This document shows, in pieces, positions 56,071 through 64,000 of a DNA stretch of 64,000 nt (its first letter is position 1; each line of letters starts with the position of its first letter). A program made the position numbers and the translations under genes. The notes under the pieces were generated by a model. That model was given only the letters and a program-made list of their open reading frames with translations. It was not told the DNA's origin and made no database searches. The stretch is from NCBI GenBank assembly GCA_015847255.1, contig JADLZK010007647.1:310001-374000 (forward strand). The letters run 5' to 3'. The stretch comes from Hyparrhenia diplandra (Eukaryota > Streptophyta > Magnoliopsida > Poales > Poaceae).

Positions 56071-56806
56071 CCAAGCAATCAGATTACCAGGCAAAAGGCC
56101 ATATATTACTGGTCATACTATCTTGTGGATTTTTTGCGGCTAAGGAGCTCTTGCTCTTTGAGGCGGTGATGGTACACAACCGTACCAAGCGTGCTTGGAG
56201 GCTGACCAAGCCTCGAACCTCGCGTGATGCCAGACGGCTTCGGTTGGGTCATCACCTAGTTGTCAATCAGCTACCGCTCACGGTTGATCGCAGAGCGACA
56301 CACACACTACATCAATAGGCCTCGCTTGGGCACTCACCGAGAACTCTTGTAGTCGCGTCAACGAAAAAGCTTGGCTACCATCTCAGTCTCCGCTATGCAC
56401 CACTGGGGACCGTGGCAGACAATAAACGCAACTGCCGGGGGAAGACCTGCTTCGCCAATGTGACATCTTTGGCTCTGTGTAAGTCCCTGTCTCTTTTACG
56501 CTGTGTTCGTCCCGGCCCGACTGAGGACAGCCATGGATGGGAATCGATATCACTCATATAGGGCCAACACCATGATTCCCAAAGAACGGCAATGTAGTCG
56601 GACCCCGCCGTTCGCTGTGGATCGAACGACAGCCCGACCAAAGGCCAATTCGAATGGCCCATCTCGGCCCACAACGCCTACAAACAACGACGACCATGAT
56701 GCACGCCGCCTCTTTCCCCACAGCCTGCGCTACGCCGCCTCTTCCCTCGTTGGCGAAGAAGGCCACAGCAAGGGGCAGCCCGTCGTATTCCTTGCAACAT
56801 CGGCCA
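56071..56806 (+). repeat. dispersed repeat family, copy C/D, first part
   Basis: It matches 54034-54726 of copy B ('ccaagcaatcagattaccagg', 'gcgtgcttggaggctgac', 'cttgcaacatcggcca') and is then interrupted by the hAT element. The repeat resumes at 60417. Confidence 0.75.
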
Positions 56807-56994
56807 CCGCTAATGGGTTGGGTTCTTTTTGGGTTTTTCGGGTTGGGTTCTGATTTGGAAGTGTTTGGATGGGTTCTAATGGGTTTAAAGGTTAAATGGG
56901 TTGGGTTGGGTTGGGTTTCTTAGCAAAAAACGGGTTGGGATGGGTTGGAATGGGCTTGTGTGGGCTTTACGTGTGAGTGGGGAACAATCGAGTA

Positions 56995-57236
56995 CTCCCT
57001 CCATCCCAAAATAGTTGTCGTTTTTCGCTTCCCGAGAAACATCTCGCCGGCAATTATATATTAAAATAGGATTAATATTTATATTACATAATTAGTATCA
57101 TTGGAAAGATCTTTTGATCTAGTTTTTTAACAAATTTATTTGGAGATTTAAATCTTGTACGTATTTTCTACAAATCGAGTCAAAGTTGTGGCACGCACAC
57201 CAACGACGACGGTCTTTCTTTCCGGGATGGAGGGAG
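56995..57236. mobile_element. Stowaway (Tc1/mariner) MITE (242 bp)
   Basis: Inverted ends CTCCCTCCATCCCAAAA and TTTCCGGGATGGAGGGAG are flanked by TA on both sides (56993-56994, 57237-57238). The terminal sequence is the standard grass Stowaway type. It is nested in the hAT element, before the transposase. Confidence 0.9.
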
Positions 57237-57266
57237 TAGCAATCTCTCCGCATGACGGCCGCTTGA

Positions 57267-57555
57267 TGGGCCGGGCGATGGCGCCGCCGCCGCAAGATCC
57301 GCCGTGGCACCCACCCCACCGGAGCCAAGATCCCGCCCACGCCCGAACCCTCCCCGCTGGCCTCCGCGATCGACGCTTCTTGCCGATTCGACGACGGCCG
57401 TCGCCGCCGCCACCTTTCGCCCGGTGGCGGGGATCCAAAGATCCTCACGTTGGGCGGACCGGATCGCCGCAGCCTACAAAGCCTCCCTCGTCCCGGTCCT
57501 CTTCATCGAACTCCCTCTCGCAACCTTCCTCTCCCAAGCCGGTCGGGCAAGAAAG
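57267..57555 (+). other. putative leader exon of the hAT transposase gene
   Basis: A GC-rich Pro/Ser/Arg-rich open stretch ends at a strong donor (CAAGAAAG|GTGAGT, 57555). It precedes the transposase exon by a 453-bp putative intron. Which frame is used is unclear; frame 0 (ORF 57450-57704) would join the next exon in phase. Confidence 0.35.
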
Positions 57556-58008
57556 GTGAGTCCTCACTCCCTCTTTCTCCTTCACGAGGAGATCTGCGAT
57601 TTGTCATAGTTCTTGATCCAAAATGTGTTATCTGGCTATCCCGACATGATATTATTGCTGCTTTGCTTGGAGTAATCGGTCTTCAGTTTAATCTCGCAAA
57701 CTAGAAACCACTTATGTTAGGATGTGGAAGGATCAGGTTTTTCTTGACCTTTTCTTGAACTTTTGGTTACCCTAGCTAGTCTCTGGAATGGAAAAACAAA
57801 AATACAGGATGTCGTGAAAGAAACTTATAGTTATGCTGACACCAATTATTATGCTTCCAACTGATCCATTATTTATTCAACAATAGCCCTGACTGAATCC
57901 TGATGATGACTGCATTTGACTCTGAATATTCACAGTAGCCCTGACTCTTCTGAATAACAATCCAGCGGCTGCTTAATTCCGCAACATACTGATGATTCCT
58001 TAATGCAG

Positions 58009-59204
58009 GTAACAACAAGACAGCTTGTGACCTCTTGCAAGAAAGTGGCAAATCAGATATGCTATTCGATGGTCAACATCTTCGAGTAAGATGCTGCGCT
58101 CATATTCTGAACCTTCTAGTCCAAGATGGTGTGACTATTGCTGATGCAACAATAGAGATGATTCGGGATCTGATTAGGCACATTAATTCCTCACCGAGAA
58201 GAATGCAATCTTTCAATGAGATAGCTGAAAGAGAAGGTCTTGCTGCCAAGGCTGGTTTGGTTCTTGATGTTCCAAACCGCTGGAATTCAACTTATGCAAT
58301 GATTAATGAGGCTGTGGAGTATAAGATCGTGCTAAAGAAGTATGCTGCATCAAATCAGGAACCTTTTCCACCGGACGATCAGTGGACAAATATTGTGGCT
58401 ATAGGTGAGTACCTTGGGGCTTTTGAAGAAGCTACACGGGCATTCTCAGCTGATAGATACCCTACATCTCACACATTCTTGGATAATGTTCTTTGCATTC
58501 ATCAAGCTCTAAAAAATGCAGCATGGCAAACTAATGAGACCATAAAGAATTTGGCTAGTGCAATGGAAAGGAAGTTCAGTAAGTATTGGGATGGGAACTA
58601 TAATATGGCTCTTCTTATTGCCACAATACTTGATCCAAGAACTAAATTGGACTTCCTAGAATTCTTTTATCAAAAGGTGTGCCGCTTCTTTGTTGATATT
58701 GAAACAAACATGAGCATAGCTAGAGAGTGGATGGCCAAGTATTTTAGGAAATATGAAGAGATTGTTAGGAGAAATGGTCCAGTTCCAGTGTTTCATAGTA
58801 CTGCATCCAGGAGCATTATGGGTTCACCCGTGCTAGGTAAAAGAAGAATGCACCAAGAGTTTGCCCACTTTAGAAATCAAAGGAGAGCTAGCCATACTGA
58901 AAAATCTGAACTTGATGCATATCTGGAAGATGAACATGTGAGAGGTGATGAGAACTTTGATATCTTGAGCTGGTGGAAGACAAATAAAGACAAATATCCT
59001 ATTCTATCAACCATGGCACGAGACTTCCTTGCGATACCACTGAGCACCGTGTCTTCTGAGTCCGCGTTCAGTTTGAGTGGTCGGATTCTTAGTGACAACC
59101 GAAGCTCAATGACACCCGAAACTCTTGAAGTTCTTGTTTGTGTTAAGGACTGGTTGTATAAGCTTCCAAGCAATGAAGAGTGCTCTCCTATTATGGTTTC
59201 CTAG
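58009..59204 (+). CDS. hAT transposase, RICESLEEPER/DAYSLEEPER-like, lacking the N-terminal part
   Basis: Open from the acceptor at 58008 (TAATGCAG|GT) to the stop at 59204, about 398 codons. Visible: NNKTACDLLQE; LRVRCCAHILNLLVQDG, the conserved RCxAHxLNL helix; LDVPNRWNSTYAMI, holding an Asp of the RNase H-like core; then ATILDPRTKLDFLEFFY; and the C-terminal dimerisation domain LDAYLEDE, FDILSWWKTN, YPILSTMARDFLAIPLSTVS and SESAFSLSGRILSD, ending VCVKDWL. The BED zinc finger and the first catalytic Asp region, about 250 residues in related proteins, are missing: the intron before it probably swallowed a deletion. The frame is clean, so loss is recent or the 3' half is kept. Inside a hAT element with matching ends, it is more likely a transposon gene than a domesticated one. 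Confidence 0.85.
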
Positions 59205-59291
59205 CACAGGTCAGTACAATTTGCCATCCTATTATTTTTCCTTTGTTGACTGTGGTGTTTTTCCTCTGTTTTCCTAGCACAGGTCAGTACA
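59198..59291 (+). repeat. 20-bp direct repeat around the transposase stop
   Basis: TTTCCTAGCACAGGTCAGTA occurs at 59197-59216 and again near 59270-59289. The first copy contains the transposase stop codon. Confidence 0.7.
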
Positions 59292-60240
59292 AATTGTAGC
59301 TGTAGTCACTAGTCAGCCTTGTGTAGTTGAGGACTCTAAAATAGAACCTGTAATAGAACCTAAGTACTCCTTTACTCCTTTACTTCTCATGCTTACTGAT
59401 TGATGCTAATTAAATGTCCAGGTTATATTTGACCTTATTTATTTTTCCTTTGATGTTCCAGTCCTGTCGATCTTGGTGTCATGAAGTATTGTGGTTGCTT
59501 CGGTGCTTTTTGGTGTTGTCTGCTTGTTATGGTATACAAGAGAACAGAGATGGTCAATTGGTGTCATTGGATGCCTGTTTGACTGTTTTAATTCAACACT
59601 GAATTTGGATTATGTAGTATCGAGGTGTTAATCTACCATTTTACAGTAGTGTACCATTCATGAATCATGTAATTTAATTCTACAGTATTGTTGGTTCTTG
59701 GGCATGGTGTCTGCAGTACTGCATTGGGAGTAATTTTGATCTTGAATGTGCTGCTATGTCTTGAGTTTATTGTCTTGCTACCTGTAATCTCTGAATATAG
59801 AACCTACACTTTGGAGGACTGCCGGCTTGTGCAGGGCATAACGATCGATTGGTTTTTCGAAGGCAGATTAGTACAACTTCTTTTATTTCCAAAGTAAGAC
59901 AGATACAGTACAACACAAACAAATTGATCGGCCGGCCTGTATCTATGTGTTTTCAGTGTGCTGCCATTAGCTCATTCCCTGATCCAGCCGGCTGAGCACT
60001 TGAGCAGGGTGAGAAGAAGAGGCGGTTCAGGTATCTGTATCTCCATTTTGTTTCGATCAGGTGGCAGCCGTGGACTCGTTGTCTCTGAAAGCTTTATTCA
60101 GTCTGTAATCCTTGGTAGATATGGCGTTCTGCATGCGTTCGTGGTAATTGCACAGATCGAGGAATAGAAGTACTGCAACCCTGCACGGCACAACGAACAA
60201 ACTCTGGGGCTGCCACACGCACACGCACAGCCCCTTGCGA
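59292..60240. other. 3' part of the hAT element, non-coding
   Basis: AT-rich with short ORFs. Likely 3' UTR and internal filler of the element; no gene is recognised. Confidence 0.4.
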
Positions 60241-60416
60241 ATTGGGTTCCCATGGGTTCAATACCCACCACGTGGATTGGGTTGGGTGGTGCAAATAAGT
60301 GGGTTGGGTTGGGTTGGACAATTTTTTTAATTTTGTGGGTTGGGTTGGTGTCAAATATAATAGCAAATTTATTTGGGGTGGGCTGGAAATGGGGTGGGTA
60401 TCCACCCATTAGCGGC

Positions 60417-60484
60417 CTAGGCCAGCCTGTGCCTCCGCTTGCCGCCTCCTATCCACCTCTGCTACCCTACCGCCTCCTCGGCCG
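60417..60484 (+). repeat. dispersed repeat copy C/D, second part
   Basis: It continues copy B at 'gccagcct' and '.tatccacctctgc', up to CCTCCTCGGCCG, where the MULE-like insert begins. Confidence 0.7.
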
Positions 60485-61207
60485 GGGCATGTTAACCGCC
60501 GCCCACGCGGCCCACGTAAGGGCCCGGGAAGCCCGCCCGGCCGCAGCGTCGCCCTTCTTCTTCCTCGCGCGGCCGTCACCTTCTCCTTCTTCCTCGCTGG
60601 CGTCGGCTCGCCCCTGCCTTGCCGCACCCCCCCGCCCGGCGCCCTAGGGCTTCGGCCGGGCTCGAGGCGAGCTAGGGCCGCGAGCCCTAGGGCGCCGGCG
60701 GCGGAGTCCCTCCCCTCCCCTTTCTTCTTCTCCCGCCGACGCCATGGACGCCGCCCTCCGAGCTCCAGCGGCCATGGCGGCGCCCCGCCGCCCGACCCGT
60801 ACCCGGCCGAATGGGTCCGGCCAGCCCCCGGCTTCGGCGGCGCCCGCCGCCGAAGCTCACCGCCGGGCCGGCCGCCTGGCCCGCCGTGTTGACGGCCGCG
60901 GCGGGCGGGCCGGGCCCTTCTATGGCCGGGAGGCATGGAGGGGGGGAGGTCGCCGGCGACGGCGGCGAGCTCCACCCTAAAGCTACGGCGAAGTGGCGGC
61001 GCCCTAAAGCGGCACGGGCGCAGGGGCGTTCGAGGAAGACAACGGCGGCGGCGGCGCGTCGAGGAAGACAACGACGACGGGCGCGCGTCGAGGAAGAAGA
61101 AGGTTCATGGCGGGCCTGGCGGGCTGCCGACCAGTCGGGCCGTGGGCGGCCCACCTAAGGGGTGGTCGGCGCGGCGTCCGCGCCGACTGGTCGGCAGTTA
61201 ATATTTC
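60485..61207. mobile_element. MULE-like (Pack-MULE-type) insertion, GC-rich (723 bp)
   Basis: Bracketed by the 12-bp direct repeat CCTCCTCGGCCG (60473-60484, 61208-61219), present once in copy B (9-bp duplications plus chance extension would fit Mutator). Ends GGGCATGTTAACCGCCG and, inverted, GAAATATTAACTGCCG are partly complementary. The inside is highly GC-rich with long overlapping ORFs on both strands (for example 60409-61071 minus), without a domain I recognise, as is common for gene-fragment-carrying MULEs of grasses. Confidence 0.6.
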
Positions 61208-61219
61208 CCTCCTCGGCCG

Positions 61220-61986
61220 TGATGCGGCAAAGGCGCAACCAACCCGCGCTGTCAAGCCGAGCGCGGCGTCGTCCCCAGACCACCGTGGAGGCGCGGATCA
61301 TAGGTGCAGTCGCCAGCTATTAGCGAGGCGGTGTGGCATAGGCCAGGGCAATTGCAAGCAGCCGCTGCCCACACCGGCGTGGGCGTGGGACAGCGACGAT
61401 GACAGCCAAAAAGATGAGGGCGCGCGCCATGCTGCCTCCCCCAGCTTCGTCCACCAGGTGAGCCCGTCCAGTTTGGTGGCTACGGTTCCCGACGAGACCG
61501 GCCGGCGTCATCAGGCGCGCGCACGTCCTCCCGAGTCCGGGCTCCCCCGTGTGCTCTGCGTCCACTACTGTAATACTGTTTCGTGCAGTCCTCTGTCAAT
61601 ATTCATCTGCAATAGAACAGTCATGAGCGCGAACGGAAGGTGCTTGACGAAATGCCACCAAGCCGAGGTGCTGTTACCTGGAACAACATTTTGCACAAGG
61701 TCGATCTGCTCTGCTCCTTCTGTCGGTAACCACCCAAAACCAAAGGTTTCCATCTTCGTGTTGCTTCAAAACACTTCCTCGATCAAATTAATGGCTTAAT
61801 ATATTTATTGCACTTCATCCCAGGTACATGCATGGCACTTCCGGACAAACAATACTCTCAGGTGATTGTTTCCATAAGTGAATCATGTCTCGTTAGTAAT
61901 TCTTGCAATGCAACTTCATATGTAGATTATGTGCTCCTACAAGAATCCTTTTCTTTTCATGATCTGCGGTTAATTAACCTGCACAA
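61220..61986 (+). repeat. dispersed repeat copy C/D, third part
   Basis: It matches copy B from 54796 ('tgatgc') through 'agctattagcgaggcggtgt', 'gggcgtgggacagcgacgat', 'ctgtttcgtgcagtcctctg' and up to CCTGCACAA (55549-55557 in B). At that point the poly(A) retroposon is inserted. A short duplication near 61254-61310 distinguishes it from B. Confidence 0.75.
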
Positions 61987-63527
61987 GGGCATCACACAAT
62001 GTCTTCAAACATTGGAGTGCTAGTGGTCATATGCCGGGCGATATGTCGTCTCCTTCCCTCTTCTGACCTCCTCCACTCCACACACCGTCGGCCCCCCTGC
62101 CTCCTTCTCTGGCGATCTCGCCGGCGACGAGGCAGGGGTCAATCCCCTTCTGTCCCCCATCCCCTCATTCTCCTTCTTGTTAAATCCCAACCAAATAAGA
62201 GATATCAAGATCTTTTTCTTCTTCTTCCTTTGCTTCATGAAGTTTGGATCTGCCATGGACGGCGATGGTAGTGGCGAAGCTTATGCAGGCGCCTCCAAGG
62301 CCGTGTGCGATGAAATCCCGGACCACGCGCCGCGCTCATTTGGATGGCGACCGCATCTGGGTGTATGCCGCGGAGGGCGTTTCCCTCATGTGGCACGCCT
62401 GCACACACGGCGAGGCGGTTAGCAGCGACGACGGCGTGGATCTGCTGAACTCCATGGGAGAGGGCCACGTCTTCTACCTCTTCAATCCTGGGCCGGACCT
62501 GCTCAACTACGGCAAGTGCGAGCTGCAACTTCAACACGGCGACGCGCCGGCGTCACCCGCCCTGAGCGAGGGATTCGCGACGGATGTGCTCTTCTACGCG
62601 GCGCTACGCCAACCCCGGCCTGCGGCCCGAATCAAAGCTTGCCGTCGCCAACTCCCACAACTACCTCGCCGACGGAGCCCGCTGCCCAGCACCTGTCGCA
62701 GTCGGCAACACCAATTCGGCCATCGCGCCATCGCCTTCCACGGGACAGCGGACGGGAGGGGCGGTGTCGGCGCCGTATCCGTCGATCCAACCGGCGTCAT
62801 GCGCGTCACCTTCACAGTGTCTCCGGCAAGGGCGTCGCTGTGCTCCCCCCGTGAGATCCGGTTCTCCGGGGACGGGAGATTTTTTTCACTGCTGACTCTG
62901 CTCACCACGTGGTGGGTCCCATCTGTGGGCCCCGCGGTAGCTACGTGTGTCACATGCGAGGGGCGTGCGTGTTCTCTCCTCCCGCGGTGGTTCCACAGGC
63001 GCGGTGGTTCCCTCGGAATGCTGCGGAGCACTGCGTGTGCGTGTGGGTCCCTCAGCCAAGCTTATCCATGAAGCTTCGTCCTTTTCTTTTTTTCTTCTTT
63101 AGCTTTCTTTTATGTTATGGTCTCCCTCCACGGCCGGTCTCCGGTTTGCATACCTGCGGTAAGATGGCCCTTCTTCGGTGCCCGTTTGAAAGCGTCGCCT
63201 CTCTTGGGATCCGTCTGAGTCGCATCTTCAATCTCCGGCAACAGCTCCTACCATATCAATTGGTCGCCGGTGTGCTCATGCCTCGTCGACTTGACCAGCC
63301 CACCTTTAACCGATGCTTTGCAAGGTCATTCCGCCCGGGTGTATCGTCTTTAACGCCCCTCGACCCGCCCGCGGCTTCTTCGTCACCATAGACAATGCTC
63401 TTCTCTCGCAGATTCAGGACTTCAATGTAACAAGGTCTTCTTCGAGGACTTTATTGTAATCCGGACTGTTGTGATAATATAATCTAAAAGTGTTTGTTGT
63501 CAAAAAAAAAAAAAAAAAAAAAAAAAC
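61987..63527 (+). mobile_element. poly(A)-tailed retroposon (1.54 kb) with target duplication
   Basis: Flanked by CCTGCACAA (61978-61986 and 63528-63536), which is single in copy B. It ends in an uninterrupted run of 25 A (63502-63526). It is therefore a target-primed insertion on plus: a processed pseudogene or a non-autonomous LINE/SINE-like unit. Confidence 0.85.
62177..62900 (+). pseudogene. unidentified coding sequence inside the poly(A) retroposon, frameshifted
   Basis: The likely start is MKFGSAMDGDGSGEAYAGAS (62237). The reading then shifts to the frame of ORF 62244-63071 (HLDGDRIWVYAAEGVSLMW, LLNSMGEGHVFYLFNPGPDL, LNYGKCELQL), and near 62610 to a third frame (RYANPGLRPESKLAVANSHN, YLADGARCPAPVAVGNTN). 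Codon use is GC-rich, as in expressed grass genes. I do not recognise the family. At least two indels disable it. Confidence 0.5.
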
Positions 63528-63544
63528 CCTGCACAAAAATACAA

Positions 63545-64000
63545 GGATCGAACAACAGCCCGACCAAAGTCATATAGCAGGCCAATTCGAGTGGCCCATC
63601 TCATTCTCAGCCCACGACGCCTACAATCAGCCGCCATCCCCATGGTCGCAGATGCACGCCGCCTCTCTCCTCGCCGCCACGGCGCTCCGGCCGGCCGGCC
63701 GGCCCCCACCATCCGCCTCCCTACCCTTGTCGCGCGGCACACCCGGCGCATAGGGTGCGTTCCCTTCCCTGCCTGGACCGCCACAGGCGCAGCTACTGCT
63801 TGTCGTCTGCCGCAGGGATTAGGATATGTCTTCGCTAGCGAGACGATGCCGACGCTCCCCTTGGCCCTTCGATCGAGCTATGGAGAACGACCTGAGAGCG
63901 ACCAGCAGGCTCACCTGAGCTGGTTGTTCCGCGGCGGCGGCACACATCTTCAGACTGTTAGGGGCACTTTGTGTCTGTATGTGTTTTGTAAGCACTAGTA
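63545..64000 (+). repeat. dispersed repeat family, copy E (runs off the window)
   Basis: It matches copy A from about 32633 ('caggccaattcgag.ggcccatct', 'cagccgccatcccca', 'cctctctcctcgccgccacggcgctccgg', 'caccatccgcctccct'), and the start of this block is shared with 56625-56680. Plus ORF 63591-63998 has no recognisable domain. Confidence 0.7.

Larger units (their letters stand above)
56807..60416 (+). mobile_element. hAT element (about 3.6 kb) with transposase, carrying a Stowaway MITE
   Basis: Left end CCGCTAATGGGTTGGG and right end ...CACCCATTAGCGG are inverted repeats. Both subterminal regions (56810-56960 and 60240-60400) are packed with GGGTTGGGTT motifs. Alignment with uninterrupted copy B fixes the insertion site; the flanking octamers ATCGGCCA and CTAGGCCA agree at six of eight positions. 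It encodes a hAT transposase on plus. The empty site and the transposase together make the call firm, though the exact terminal base is not. Confidence 0.8.

Noticed and set aside
60409..61158. 220-codon and 155-codon minus ORFs
   Set aside because: Low-complexity Arg/Pro/Gly translations inside the MULE-like insert, with plus-strand ORFs of similar length.
1..64000. CRISPR array, rRNA, tRNA or bacterial operon signals
   Set aside because: The window is plant nuclear DNA; no regular repeat-spacer array, and no tRNA or rRNA recognised by eye.

Overview
This is a nuclear segment from a grass (Poaceae) with a large, repeat-dominated genome. Evidence: GT..AG introns, plant NLR, TOPLESS-related and cyclic-nucleotide-gated channel (CNGC) coding remnants, and grass-type Ty3/gypsy, Helitron, hAT, Stowaway, MULE-like and CACTA-like elements. 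The species cannot be fixed from the sequence. No clearly intact cellular gene is visible; the three recognisable host genes are a frameshifted NLR, the 3' half of a TOPLESS-related gene with one stop codon, and a two-exon CNGC fragment.

1-31619 is best read as the right half of a six-deep nest of LTR retrotransposons. From outside inwards: an Athila-like element on + (27517-31619, integrase and 3' LTR); a Tekay-like chromovirus on - with a 4.1 kb LTR (21813-27516); three copies of one Tat/Retand-like family on - (copy 3 at 18299-21812, copy 2 at 11758-18298, copy 1 at 5978-11757); and a second Athila-like element on - (1-5977). Each element stops exactly where the 5' LTR of the next begins, so the missing halves should lie left of position 1. 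A Helitron (12598-14551) sits in copy 2.

31620-37388 holds retroelement scraps, a copy of a dispersed repeat (A), a GC-rich retroposon with a 14-bp target-site duplication (33743-35347), and a CNGC fragment bracketed by a 97-bp direct repeat. 37389-46962 is the gene-like core, all on +: the NLR, then, after an hAT MITE and a CACTA-like element, eight exons of the C-terminal WD40 half of a TOPLESS-related corepressor, with an RTE-type LINE tail and an hAT MITE in its introns.

48161-53761 is a second GC-rich retroposon split by a 3.76 kb Tekay-family solo LTR with a perfect 5-bp target duplication. 53990-64000 contains further copies of the dispersed repeat (B, C/D, E); copy C/D has been split in turn by a 3.6 kb hAT element (encoding a transposase lacking its N-terminus and carrying a Stowaway MITE), a MULE-like element, and a poly(A)-tailed retroposon. 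Copy B serves as the empty-site reference for these insertions.

Many small indels, often at CCGG or homopolymers, separate otherwise near-identical repeat copies; some may be assembly errors, so 'broken' calls on indels alone are provisional.
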